From Pelobacter sp. UBA6812 (GTDB lineage: Bacteria > Desulfobacterota > Desulfuromonadia > Desulfuromonadales > Syntrophotaleaceae): a DNA stretch of 47,361 nt. The stretch is taken from NCBI GenBank assembly GCA_002452265.1, contig DKEW01000014.1, forward strand, positions 1 through 47,361. The letters run 5' to 3'. Below are positions 15,642 to 23,839 of this stretch, in pieces (within the stretch, counting starts at the first letter, position 1; every line of letters starts with the position of its first letter). A model generated the notes under the pieces. That model was given only the letters and a program-made list of their open reading frames with translations, ran no database searches and had not been told where the DNA came from. Both the position numbers and the translations under genes were made by a program.

Positions 15642-17240
15642 CTAAAACATGCCGATCACCAGCAGATTGACCGCGCCGATAATGCCGCCGAGCAATGCCC
15701 CGAACAGGTTGATGTACTTGAACTGCTCCTGCATGATGCCGAGCAGCAGGTTTTCCACGGCCAGGATATCGAGGCTGTTGACCTTTTCTTCGACCATGCG
15801 GCTGACATCGAGGGAGTCAACCAGTTGCGGCACTTCACGGCAGAGCAGCTGCATTAACTGGGCGTTGAGGCCGTCCTCCAGTTCCAGGCGTATTTCGCTC
15901 GACATGCGTGACGATAAGCGGCCCAAGGGGAGTTTGAATAACCAGTTTTCGACCAGGGATGCCAGTTCCGCATCGACCAAGGCCTGGGCTGCGGGGGAGC
16001 GCAGCGTCGCCAGCAAACGATCGGTCACGGCCTGACGCGCCCGCGGCATGCCGCCAGGGGGTAACAGGCCGCTCAACAATTCGCCCAGGGTCTGCTGGCG
16101 CAAAGGGTCGAGCATGCGGTCGACCAGGGTCTCCAGGGCCTTTCCGGCTGCCGGACCGCGCAGGGTCACCACCACCCTGGCCCGCACGAACCGCCGTACA
16201 CGGGCGATGCGGCCGTAGGGCATGCTTGCCAGCAGCTCTGCAGGGGATTTTTCCAGCAGCAGATCGAACCGTTCCCGGATCACCTCGGCCACCTTGCGCC
16301 GGGTCTTCTCCTCGGCCAGAGCGCGGCTGAGTTCATCGCTGGCCCGATCGAGCAGGCCGGGCAGGTACTGCGCAATTTTTTCAGGAGTGAGGAAACCCGC
16401 TACCAGGCCGCCCATCATGCCCAGCGACTCGGTAAATCCGGCAATTGCTTCCTGGGCCCGCTCCGCCAAGCGCTGGCGCACGTCCGGATCCTGCAGCAGA
16501 GTCAGCAAGCGCTCCATCAGCTCCGGCAGTTCCTGCTCGATCCAGCTCTGTACGCCCTCGATCAGGTCGTTCGGCACAAACTCCCGCAAAGGCTGATCCG
16601 ATTCCAGCAGTTTCTGCAACTGCTCATCCACCATGCGACCGGCTTCCCTGCCGACCTTGTCGGATTGCAGCCATGCGACCGCCTTGCGGCGCAGATGGCG
16701 TTCCACCGCTGCCCGCTGCAGCGCACCGAGCATGCTGGCCGGTTCGCGCGCCAGCAGCGCGTCACCTTTTTCCTGCAGCCAGCCGCTCAGTCGGGTTTTG
16801 AAGGCCGGACTTTCCAGGTAATCGAACAGCGTCCGCACCGCCTTCCAGCGCAAAGTTTCGGTCAGCTCGCGAAACCGTTCTTTGAATTTGTCCGGCACCA
16901 GTTCCACCAGCGGTCCGAGATCCCGGTCGAGCAGCCCACCGAGCTTGCCGGCCACCGCCTGGCGTAATTCGATCTGAAAGCTCTCTCGTTGCAACGCTCC
17001 GGCCACCTCATCGGGTGTTACCAGGTGGCTGCCGACCATGTCGCCGATGCGGTGCGCCAGTTCCTCGCGCTTGGACGGGATGATGCCGGGGGTCAACGGC
17101 ACGCGGATGCCGAAAATACGCCAGGCTCGCAGCGGTCGGAAAAGCATGCGGATGGCGATATAATTGGTAACGTAACCGATCACCGCCCCTAACAAGGGTG
17201 GCGCCAGATAGGGCAGAGTTTGGATAATCGCTTCGGACAT
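15642..17240 (-). CDS. DUF445 family membrane protein
   Basis: A 532-residue protein. The ATG at 17240 has GAGGT 7 bases upstream; the longer frame to 17333 does not. The N-terminus carries the DUF445 hallmark GAVIGYVTNYIAIRMLFRPL followed by PGIIPSKREELAHRIGDMVGSHL. A long helical middle, rich in Leu, Arg and Glu, follows, with a C-terminal hydrophobic segment (INLFGALLGGIIGAVNLLVIGMF). Both termini are membrane segments and the middle is probably a helical extra-membrane domain. The function of DUF445 (YheB/YjiN-like) is not established. It is divergent from the GNAT gene at 17437. Confidence 0.85.
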   Translation of the reverse strand: MSEAIIQTLPYLAPPLLGAVIGYVTNYIAIRMLFRPLRAWRIFGIRVPLTPGIIPSKREELAHRIGDMVGSHLVTPDEVAGALQRESFQIELRQAVAGKLGGLLDRDLGPLVELVPDKFKERFRELTETLRWKAVRTLFDYLESPAFKTRLSGWLQEKGDALLAREPASMLGALQRAAVERHLRRKAVAWLQSDKVGREAGRMVDEQLQKLLESDQPLREFVPNDLIEGVQSWIEQELPELMERLLTLLQDPDVRQRLAERAQEAIAGFTESLGMMGGLVAGFLTPEKIAQYLPGLLDRASDELSRALAEEKTRRKVAEVIRERFDLLLEKSPAELLASMPYGRIARVRRFVRARVVVTLRGPAAGKALETLVDRMLDPLRQQTLGELLSGLLPPGGMPRARQAVTDRLLATLRSPAAQALVDAELASLVENWLFKLPLGRLSSRMSSEIRLELEDGLNAQLMQLLCREVPQLVDSLDVSRMVEEKVNSLDILAVENLLLGIMQEQFKYINLFGALLGGIIGAVNLLVIGMF

Positions 17241-17436
17241 GAGTACCTCGCGGGAATAGTATAAGGGGGTCGGCTGCTTGTGGCCCGGCCGCCGGTTATC
17301 ATAACGATAATATAACGGGCGTGCAAGCACCACAAACCGCTCGATTTGTTAAACTTTTAGATAGCATGTGGAACAGGTTCGATGTACAAGGGGGAAAGGA
17401 CAGCAAGCGACCGCCAACGAACAAGGAACGCACACT

Positions 17437-17931
17437 ATGACATCAAAGGATTCACCCGTGGAAACCAAACTCTGCATCCGTGAAATGACCATCGATGATC
17501 TTTCCGAGGTTTTTCATATCGGCGAAGAAGTATTTACCGCGGAATTTTCGCCCACTCTTTATCGTACCTGGGATGAATACGAAATCACCACCATGTTCAA
17601 TTCCGATACCGAACTGTGTCTGGTGGCCGAAGTGGAGGATAAGATCGTCGGCTTTGCTCTTGGCACGACGGTGGAAAAACAACGGGGTCCCTGGAAGTAC
17701 GGCTACCTGGTGTGGCTTGGCGTCCGTCCAATGATCCAAAAAGCCAGCATTGGCAAGGCGCTGTTCCGGGAGTTGCGCCGCCGCATGCAAGACCAGGGGG
17801 TGCGCATGATCATTGTTGATACCGCCGCCGATAACGAGGCGGCGCTCTCATTTTTTCGTAAGCAAGGCTTCAGCAACCCGCGGGAGCACGTCTATCTGAG
17901 CCTCAACCTGACGCGCCCGCACAAAAAATAG
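17437..17931 (+). CDS. GNAT-family N-acetyltransferase
   Basis: A 164-residue acetyl-CoA-dependent acyltransferase. The ATG at 17437 has AAGGA about 9 bases upstream; the open frame extends to 17368 without a ribosome site. GNAT features are IREMTIDDLSEVFHIGEEVF at the N-terminus, the central beta-strand VAEVEDKIVGFALGTTV, the acetyl-CoA-binding segment VRPMIQKASIGKALFRELRRRM, and the late NEAALSFFRKQGF motif. Motif A has IQKASIGKAL in place of the usual Q/RxxGxGxAL, so the pyrophosphate loop is degenerate. It is followed directly by an M20 peptidase gene, suggesting coupled acetylation and deacylation or a shared substrate. Confidence 0.88.
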   Translation: MTSKDSPVETKLCIREMTIDDLSEVFHIGEEVFTAEFSPTLYRTWDEYEITTMFNSDTELCLVAEVEDKIVGFALGTTVEKQRGPWKYGYLVWLGVRPMIQKASIGKALFRELRRRMQDQGVRMIIVDTAADNEAALSFFRKQGFSNPREHVYLSLNLTRPHKK

Positions 17932-17938
17932 GATGGCC

Positions 17939-19144
17939 ATGTTGACACTCTGGGAAACATTGCGTACTCGCTTGCGTCGCGACCGGCTGCATCGCCTGCT
18001 ATGGGAGATGGTGGAGATCTATTCGCCATCCGGCAAAGAAGAGGATATCCAGCTGTTTCTCGAAGAAACCCTGCAGCAAGCCGGATTGACAGTGCATCGG
18101 GAGATCCTTGACGAGACCCGCTTCAACCTGCGCTGCACCATGGGAGAAGGGGAGCCCGATTTTTACCTGGTGGGACATGTCGATACCGTCGCCGATTGGG
18201 ATCTGCAGGGTGAGGGTCCGCGCCAGCAGGGCGGTATCCTGTATGGTCTCGGCACCGCCGACATGAAAGCCGGCTGCGCCGCCATGGTCGAAGCCTTTTT
18301 GACTCTGGCCGAAAACCTGCCCCCCGAACAGCGTCCCTGCGTGGGGTTGTTGTTGGTGGTGGGGGAAGAGGAAGACGGCGCCGGCAGCCTGCTGTTTCTT
18401 GGCGAACGCCGCCCTGCCTGGGTGGTGATCGGCGAGCCGACCGGTTTGCAGGTCTGCTGTGGGCATTACGGTTATCTGGAGGTCACCTTGACCACCACCG
18501 GACGTCGCAGTCACTCCTGTCTGCCGGAGCACGGCCACAATGCGGTGGAGTCGATGCTGCGCGTGCTTTTGTACCTGGGGCGTGCGCCGTTGCTGCGCAA
18601 ACCCGACAGCGGCCTGGTCTATTCGATCCGCGAAATGAACTCATCCCGGGCCGGCTTCGTGGTGCCTGACCGCTGCGAAACCTGGATCGATCTGCACCTG
18701 CCGCCGAGCCTCGACCTGGATAAGACCATTGCCGCCCTGCGCCGCCGCTTGACCACGGCCAGTCGTACAATCTCCGGCCTGGAGCTGGAGGTGGAATTCC
18801 CCTGGGCCAGCCGCAGCTATGATCTGGGGAGCGATCACTGGCCGGGACATGTCCTGGCAGAGCTGTATCCGCGTTTGCAGCGACCGCTGGCGTTTACCGC
18901 CTTTCGCTCCCATTCCGACGGCAACCTGTTTCATGAAAAAGGCAGTCGGCCCTTGCTGCTGGGTCCCGGCTCGTTGGAAACCGCTCACACCTGGGACGAA
19001 CAGGTGCAGTTGGAGGAAGTCGATCTGGCTGCCGCCATTTACCTGGGTTTGTGCCTCGCTGCACCGGGGCCGCGGGAAACGCGTTTACCTGTGGAGAAAG
19101 AAAGTCCCTCGGGTGAAGCAGGCCTGGAGCAGGTCATTGACTGA
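17939..19144 (+). CDS. M20 family metallopeptidase / deacylase (ArgE-DapE-like)
   Basis: A 401-residue cytoplasmic zinc hydrolase. The second ATG (17939) is chosen because AGGAT precedes it by 6 bases; an ATG at 17933 is also possible. Zinc-ligand motifs are GHVDTV, GTADMKAG, the catalytic GEEEDGAG and GEPTG. A dimerisation domain begins at the YGYLEVTLTTTGRRSHS segment. The C-terminal FRSHSDGNLF and TAHTWDEQV contain the remaining ligand. M20 enzymes remove acyl or succinyl groups from amino acids or cleave peptides; the substrate is unknown. Only 7 bases separate it from the GNAT gene, so the two are probably one transcription unit. Confidence 0.9.
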   Translation: MLTLWETLRTRLRRDRLHRLLWEMVEIYSPSGKEEDIQLFLEETLQQAGLTVHREILDETRFNLRCTMGEGEPDFYLVGHVDTVADWDLQGEGPRQQGGILYGLGTADMKAGCAAMVEAFLTLAENLPPEQRPCVGLLLVVGEEEDGAGSLLFLGERRPAWVVIGEPTGLQVCCGHYGYLEVTLTTTGRRSHSCLPEHGHNAVESMLRVLLYLGRAPLLRKPDSGLVYSIREMNSSRAGFVVPDRCETWIDLHLPPSLDLDKTIAALRRRLTTASRTISGLELEVEFPWASRSYDLGSDHWPGHVLAELYPRLQRPLAFTAFRSHSDGNLFHEKGSRPLLLGPGSLETAHTWDEQVQLEEVDLAAAIYLGLCLAAPGPRETRLPVEKESPSGEAGLEQVID

Positions 19145-19169
19145 TTGATGGGGTGGGGAAAGTGTGGAT

Positions 19170-19200
19170 ACGCCCTCCCTTGAACGGGGAGGGCGTTGTT
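19170..19200. terminator. terminator between the convergent M20 peptidase and nucleotidyltransferase genes
   Basis: ACGCCCTCCC (19170-19179) pairs perfectly with GGGAGGGCGT (19187-19196). The following T tract is weak (TTGTT). Confidence 0.6.
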
Positions 19201-19211
19201 GCAAGGGGAAA

Positions 19212-20207
19212 TCAGCTGTCGATTTCGATCAGGGAATCGTCGCCGATATTCATGCGGCGGGGCGAACCGGCCAGTCGCACACCGTTGCCGAGGATGCTGA
19301 AACGCAGGTTGGCGTCCTTGACCTGGCAGTCGGCATTGATGATGGAATCGCGCACGATGCTGGCTTCGATGACCGTGCCCGTCGCCAGCGACACGCAAGG
19401 CCCGATGATGCTGCCGCGCACCGTAACGCCGTCGGCGATGAACACCGGCGGGATCACCACCGTGTCGATAAGGTCGCCCTGGCAGCTATGACGCTCTTTG
19501 AGCAGATAGCTGTTGGTCTCCAGCAGGGTCTCCGGCTTGCCGCAATCGAGCCAGGCGTCGATCTCCGGCGCACGGAAGCGTTTGCCGTCCCTGACCATGC
19601 GCATGAAAACCGCCGGCAGGTAAAATTCGCCCTTGACCGTGTCGCCGGCCTGGATCGTCCGAGCCAGATACTGCATGAAGCCGCCGGCATCCTTGAGGTA
19701 GTAGAGACCGACCTGGGCCAGGCGTGAAACTGGCGTGTCGGGTTTTTCCACCATGTCGACGATGATGCCGTCGCGGATCACGTTGACCCCGAAGCGCTGG
19801 TAATCCTCGACTTCCTTCGAATATATCAGGCCGTCGCAATCGGCGCACAATTCGGGGATGCGGGTAAGGTCGGTGACGAAGATGGTGTCGTTGAACACCA
19901 CCAGCACGTCGTCACCCGGCGCGATGCGGGGCGCCGCCAGCGACACGGCATGCGCCGGGCCGAGGCGGTCGGTCTGCACGATATAGCTGCAGTGCAGATC
20001 GGGGAAGCAGCGCCTCATGAACGACTCGATCTGATGCCCGTTTTCGTCGGTGATAAAGATCAGTTCCTCGGCGTCCAACACCTTGAGACGCTCAATGATA
20101 TGTTCCAGTACCGTCTTGCCAGCCACCTGCACAAGCGATTTGGCGCGTGTGTGGGTATGGGGGCGCAGTCGCGTGCCTTTGCCCGCTACCGGCAGAATGA
20201 TTTTCAT
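19212..20207 (-). CDS. sugar-phosphate nucleotidyltransferase with C-terminal LbH repeats
   Basis: A 331-residue enzyme. The N-terminal NTP_transferase domain begins with LPVAGKGTRLRPHTHTRAKSLVQVAGK, the nucleotide-binding signature plus the Lys of the activator region. The central VVFNDTIFV and FGVNVI segments fit the Mg and sugar sites. The C-terminal quarter (VVIPPVFIADGVTVRGSIIGPCVSL and on) has hexapeptide-like left-handed beta-helix repeats. It resembles the long RmlA/GlmU-like glucose-1-phosphate thymidylyltransferases. No neighbouring sugar-pathway genes fix the substrate. Confidence 0.9.
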   Translation of the reverse strand: MKIILPVAGKGTRLRPHTHTRAKSLVQVAGKTVLEHIIERLKVLDAEELIFITDENGHQIESFMRRCFPDLHCSYIVQTDRLGPAHAVSLAAPRIAPGDDVLVVFNDTIFVTDLTRIPELCADCDGLIYSKEVEDYQRFGVNVIRDGIIVDMVEKPDTPVSRLAQVGLYYLKDAGGFMQYLARTIQAGDTVKGEFYLPAVFMRMVRDGKRFRAPEIDAWLDCGKPETLLETNSYLLKERHSCQGDLIDTVVIPPVFIADGVTVRGSIIGPCVSLATGTVIEASIVRDSIINADCQVKDANLRFSILGNGVRLAGSPRRMNIGDDSLIEIDS

Positions 20208-20374
20208 GCCATCCTCCGTGAATATGAAGTCTTGTCAGAACCGGGCCGTTTCCGGTAGCATGGGCCCGCTGTCGAACAGACTATAACCGCAATGTCCCGT
20301 CCGGGCAAGTTTTCGCGTTACGCATTGTCACGTAACCTCTTGACACCACTGACGCGCGCCGTCGGGATGCATAC

Positions 20375-20402
20375 CCATAAAGGAAACACCATAAAGGAAA
20401 CA
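20375..20402 (+). repeat. 14-bp tandem duplication carrying the Shine-Dalgarno sequence of hslO
   Basis: CCATAAAGGAAACA occurs twice in perfect tandem (20375-20388, 20389-20402), directly before the hslO ATG at 20405. Both units contain AAGGA; only the second is at a usable distance. Confidence 0.9.
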
Positions 20403-20404
20403 TC

Positions 20405-21283
20405 ATGAAGGATCATCTTTTTCGCGTAGCCACCAAGGACGGCACCTTGCGTGCCACCGCCGCCGTTACCACCGAGCTGGTCGATGCCATCTGTCAGCGC
20501 CAGGGCACCGACCCCACCGCCAGCGTCGCGCTGGCGCGGCTGGTCACCGGCACCGCCCTGATGGGCAGCCTGCTCAAAGGGGACCAGCGCCTGGCGTTGA
20601 TGATCGAGGCTAACGGACCGCTTAAAAAGCTGCACGCCGAGACCGACGCGCTGGGACAGGTACGCGGTTCGGTTAAGCAGCCGGTGTCCGGCATACCCCC
20701 TACCGAAACAGGTTTCGACGTGCCGGCCGCTGTCGGCCTCGCGGGTTTTCTGCATGTGGTCAAGGATCTCGGCCTCAAGGAACCTTATCGCGGCATGGTC
20801 ATGCTCTACAGCAGCGAGATCGCTGAGGATATTGCTTATTACCTGACCACCTCCGAGCAGGTGCCCTCCACCGTTGCGCTGGGCGTCTACCTGGAAAAAG
20901 ACGGTCATATCTCCGCCGCCGGAGGGCTGCTGGTGCAGGCCCTGCCCGAAGGTGAAGAAGCCCTGATCTCCCTGCTCGAACAGCGGCTGATCTCGCTGCC
21001 GTCGATCTCCACCCTGCTGCGCGATGGCATAGGCCCCCGGCAGATGATCGAGTCCCTGTTCGACGGCATCCCCCTCGGCCAGGCCGAAGAGACGCCGCTG
21101 GTGTTCCGCTGTACCTGCAGCCGCCCCCAGGTGCTGAAAATGCTCAAAACCCTTGGTGCCGAGGAACTGCAGGACATGGCCGACAAAAACGAAGAAACCA
21201 GCGTCACCTGCGAATTCTGCAAAGAGTGTTACACCTTCAGTCCTGACGAGATCAAAGCCCTGCTCACCGGGGGGGATAAATAA
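20405..21283 (+). CDS. hslO: redox-regulated chaperone Hsp33
   Basis: A 292-residue cytoplasmic chaperone that is activated by oxidation and loss of zinc. The C-terminal zinc switch is intact: Cys236-x-Cys238 (CTCS) and Cys269-x2-Cys272 (CEFC), with an additional Cys275. The N-terminal domain has the conserved RATAAVTTELV and MGSLLKGDQRLALMIEANGPLKKL. The length equals the family norm. It is 6 bases upstream of mnmH and probably co-transcribed with it, joining a redox chaperone with a tRNA selenation enzyme. Confidence 0.97.
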   Translation: MKDHLFRVATKDGTLRATAAVTTELVDAICQRQGTDPTASVALARLVTGTALMGSLLKGDQRLALMIEANGPLKKLHAETDALGQVRGSVKQPVSGIPPTETGFDVPAAVGLAGFLHVVKDLGLKEPYRGMVMLYSSEIAEDIAYYLTTSEQVPSTVALGVYLEKDGHISAAGGLLVQALPEGEEALISLLEQRLISLPSISTLLRDGIGPRQMIESLFDGIPLGQAEETPLVFRCTCSRPQVLKMLKTLGAEELQDMADKNEETSVTCEFCKECYTFSPDEIKALLTGGDK

Positions 21284-21289
21284 CCGCCC

Positions 21290-22330
21290 ATGAGCCGACA
21301 GCCTTTAACGCCCGAGAAATTTCTGCAGCAGGCCGCCCAATCCCCGGTATTCGATGCCCGCTCCCCCTCCGAATACGACAAGGGACATATCCCGGGTGCT
21401 CATAACCTGCCGCTGTTTTCCGACGCGGAAAGGCACGAGATAGGCATCCTGTATAAACAGCAGGGGCGCGAGCAGGCCGTTACGCGCGGGCTGGAGATCG
21501 TCGGACCGCGCCTGACGGAATATATCGCCCAGGTCAAAAAGCTTACCGACGCCAAAACCATCCTGGTGCATTGCTGGCGCGGCGGCATGCGCAGCGAATC
21601 GCTGGCCTGGCTGCTGGGCAAGGTCGGTTACCGTGTCGGCCTGCTCAAAGGCGGCTACAAGGCGTATCGGCAGTGCGTGTTGGCCGGTTTTGAAACCCCT
21701 TTGCATCTGCTGGTGCTGGGCGGCATGACCGGCAGCGGCAAGACCGAAATGCTGCACAACCTGCAGCGTCGGGGGCAGCAGGTCCTCGATCTGGAAGGGC
21801 TGGCCTGTCACCGGGGATCCGCCTTCGGTGCCATGGACGCCGTCGAACAACCCTCGACCGAACAATTTGAAAACGATCTCCATGCAGCGCTGCAGGGCCT
21901 GCAAGCCGACCAGCCGATCTGGGTTGAAGACGAGAGCCGCAAGATCGGCCGCGTCACCATCCCCGAAGCCCTGTTCAAGCAGATGCGCAGCGCGCCCCTG
22001 GTACGCGTGCATGTATCCCGCGAAATCCGGGTCCAGCGCCTTTGCAGCGACTACGGCAACGTCGCGCCGGAAAAACTCGCCGACGCGGTCAACAACATCA
22101 GCAAGCGCCTCGGCGGGGAAAAAACCAGGGTCGCCCTGCAAGCCATCGCCACCGGCGACTACGCCACCGCCACCCACGCCATCCTCGATTACTACGACAA
22201 AACCTACCTGTTCGGCATTTCCAAACGCAATCCGACCCGCATCATCGACCTCGATCCCACCCCCGAGCTGCCCGGCGCCATCGCCACGGCCTTGAGCGAA
22301 ATAGCGCGGGAAATCAGCTGTAAGCTGTAA
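21290..22330 (+). CDS. mnmH: tRNA 2-selenouridine synthase
   Basis: A 346-residue enzyme (SelU/YbbB) that replaces sulfur with selenium at wobble 2-thiouridine of tRNA(Lys/Glu/Gln) through a geranylated intermediate. It has an N-terminal rhodanese domain with Cys95 in HCWRGGMRS, then a P-loop domain with Walker A GGMTGSGKT (144-152) and the EDESRKIGR segment. It needs selenophosphate from SelD, so the organism should use selenium; selD is not in the window. The ATG follows the hslO stop by 6 bases. Confidence 0.96.
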   Translation: MSRQPLTPEKFLQQAAQSPVFDARSPSEYDKGHIPGAHNLPLFSDAERHEIGILYKQQGREQAVTRGLEIVGPRLTEYIAQVKKLTDAKTILVHCWRGGMRSESLAWLLGKVGYRVGLLKGGYKAYRQCVLAGFETPLHLLVLGGMTGSGKTEMLHNLQRRGQQVLDLEGLACHRGSAFGAMDAVEQPSTEQFENDLHAALQGLQADQPIWVEDESRKIGRVTIPEALFKQMRSAPLVRVHVSREIRVQRLCSDYGNVAPEKLADAVNNISKRLGGEKTRVALQAIATGDYATATHAILDYYDKTYLFGISKRNPTRIIDLDPTPELPGAIATALSEIAREISCKL

Positions 22331-22460
22331 TTCACGCAAATGTGAAAGCGCACGCCGTCTTCCAGTGTCCCGCGCGGGTAGTTGCTCTCTACCCATGCCC
22401 CAGACTCCCCTGCCTGTACCGCAAGCCGCTCCCCATATTTTCTCCCACGCGTTGCAAACA

Positions 22461-22490
22461 AAAAGGGCCGCAAAAAACTGATTGCGACCC
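22461..22490 (-). terminator. terminator of the 22524-22901 gene
   Basis: GGGCCGCA (22465-22472) pairs with TGCGACCC (22483-22490) with one mismatch. Read on the minus strand, the stem is followed by a run of five T. Confidence 0.55.
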
Positions 22491-22523
22491 GCTCACCTGC
22501 TACATTTCTGGGATTTCCGGTGA

Positions 22524-22901
22524 TCAATGCCAACGTACGAAGGGTTCTATATTGTATTTTTCCTTCTGGTATTCCTGTTCCTTGCCTTTGGGCCACCAGT
22601 GAAAGACATGCAGTCCTTCCCCCTCGATCGGGTTGGATGACAAGGTGCTCTGATCGGCCAGATCTCGAGATTCATAGCGCATCAGTACCGGCTTCTCAGG
22701 GAAACGGTCGATTTCAATGATATCATCCAGAAAAATCTCATCCATTTCGTCAAAAGCATGGGTACCGTTGCGAATCGACATGATTTTGTCGCGCAATTGC
22801 CTTACCGCATCCTCGGTGCTGGGGGCGGACAAGAGCATCGTGAAATAACCGTGCTTCGAATGATCTAATTCGTCAAAAGAAAAATGGGCCATATATTTCA
22901 T
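22524..22901 (-). CDS. hypothetical protein, 125 residues
   Basis: The ATG at 22901 has a strong AGGAGG 8 bases upstream. The product is acidic and soluble, without a signal peptide or membrane segment. It opens with MKYMAHFSFDE, has a central helix-rich part (APSTEDAVRQLRDKIMSI) and a Trp/His-containing C-terminus (LHVFHWWPKG). I do not recognise the family. It looks monocistronic, with its own terminator at 22461-22490. The ribosome site overlaps the palindrome CTCCTAGGAG. Confidence 0.75.
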   Translation of the reverse strand: MKYMAHFSFDELDHSKHGYFTMLLSAPSTEDAVRQLRDKIMSIRNGTHAFDEMDEIFLDDIIEIDRFPEKPVLMRYESRDLADQSTLSSNPIEGEGLHVFHWWPKGKEQEYQKEKYNIEPFVRWH

Positions 22902-23370
22902 AACTTTGCCTCCTAGGAGTAAGTATGGGCTTTGTAATGGGCACGCTTCGCCCGTTGGTTCTATATCCCTATTTTACTCCAAACCCTCAAAACAAGGAAA
23001 GCAGGCCAGTTCGCGCCAACAGATTGATTATGATTCTAGTCCTTTCAAGTACCAATATATCTGTTGAAATTACAGCCAGCCTATGCTCGCTTCTGATGCT
23101 GGGGTGGTTGTTGTACCTGCAATTTCCGGAAATCGTCGTGGTCTTTTATCGCGATGTCGCATCTCCCCCTCAAGCAAAAAAAGGAAAAGAGCCTGGTGCG
23201 CTTGGTTCAACATAGCCGGCCACAGGCGACTGTCAAGGGAAGGGAAAACAGGTGTTGCAGGAGGGGATCGGCTAGGCAGGCAACATTGTCGGTTAGCATT
23301 GGGAAAAAACAAAGGGGAGGCGGTTCGCATCTCACTCCCCCTCAAGGATTTAATTTGAATAACTTGGATG
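22902..23370. other. intergenic region, no supported gene
   Basis: This 469-bp stretch lies between two minus-strand genes. A plus-strand frame from 22925 (96 codons, AGGAG before the ATG, one hydrophobic stretch) is open but looks unlike a protein; see the rejected list. No terminator, tRNA or known RNA was recognised. Confidence 0.5.
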
Positions 23371-23484
23371 CTATTCTTTTTCCATGGGTTCCCCGCAACA
23401 GACGAGCTCACCGTCGCCGCCCTCTTTCACCTCGACCACTTGACCGCAGATTTCACACTTGTAGACTTCCCCTTTTTTACCCAT
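23371..23484 (-). CDS. dsr: desulforedoxin
   Basis: A 37-residue protein from the ATG at 23484, with AGGAG 7 bases upstream. The sequence has the Fe(SCys)4 pattern YKCEICGQVVEV...LVCCGEPM: a CxxC pair and an adjacent CC pair, as in the 36-residue desulforedoxin of Desulfovibrio gigas. It should bind one iron as a homodimer and transfer electrons. In many bacteria this fold is the N-terminal domain of superoxide reductase (desulfoferrodoxin); here it stands alone and no neelaredoxin domain follows. The longer open frame upstream (to 23637) is not supported by a ribosome site. Confidence 0.92.
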   Translation of the reverse strand: MGKKGEVYKCEICGQVVEVKEGGDGELVCCGEPMEKE

Positions 23485-23658
23485 GGTCCATCTCCTTGGT
23501 TTTTGGCCCGGATGCGCCAAGCCGGCAGGTAGATGCAGCGGCATTCTCCGGGCAGGTTGCCTGGCATGTTTCTCTTTCTGGCTGGTCTTTGTGAAGGCTA
23601 TCACAAACGGATGCTTCTTCAAGGATGGCGGCGACAACCGCCCAACCTCGGCGGATGC

Positions 23659-23808
23659 TCAGGCGCTATTTGATTCGCGTCGCACCAGCTCCAGGATCTC
23701 TTGCTGCTGTTCGTTGGCCTGGGCGCTTATTACATTCAAAAACGGCTCATCACATCGCAAAGATCCTCCAGATCCGATAAACGGGCGGCATGAACCGCCC
23801 CACGGCAT
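23659..23808 (-). CDS. possible small protein, 49 residues
   Basis: On the minus strand the ATG at 23808 follows AAGGGGGA by about 6 bases and encodes 49 residues, ending in a Gln/Glu-rich helix (SAQANEQQQEILELVRRE). An internal TTG with GGAGG upstream would give a 33-residue form. It starts 31 bases after the SDR stop, so it could be in that operon. Its first codons lie in a GGGCGG/CCGCCC hairpin that might instead be the SDR terminator. Family unknown. The C-terminal half looks coding; the N-terminus is uncertain. Confidence 0.35.
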   Translation of the reverse strand: MPWGGSCRPFIGSGGSLRCDEPFLNVISAQANEQQQEILELVRRESNSA

Positions 23809-23839
23809 GACATTCCCCCTTTGCCGCCACTATCCCTCT

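Noticed and set aside
21305..22396. 363-codon minus-strand frame opposite mnmH
   Set aside because: It is antisense to mnmH, which has the rhodanese Cys and P-loop; no ribosome site.
22925..23215. 96-codon plus-strand frame with AGGAG before its ATG and one hydrophobic stretch
   Set aside because: The ribosome site is half of a palindrome that serves the divergent gene; the translation is Pro/Asn-rich, lacks any known domain, and no terminator or neighbour supports it.
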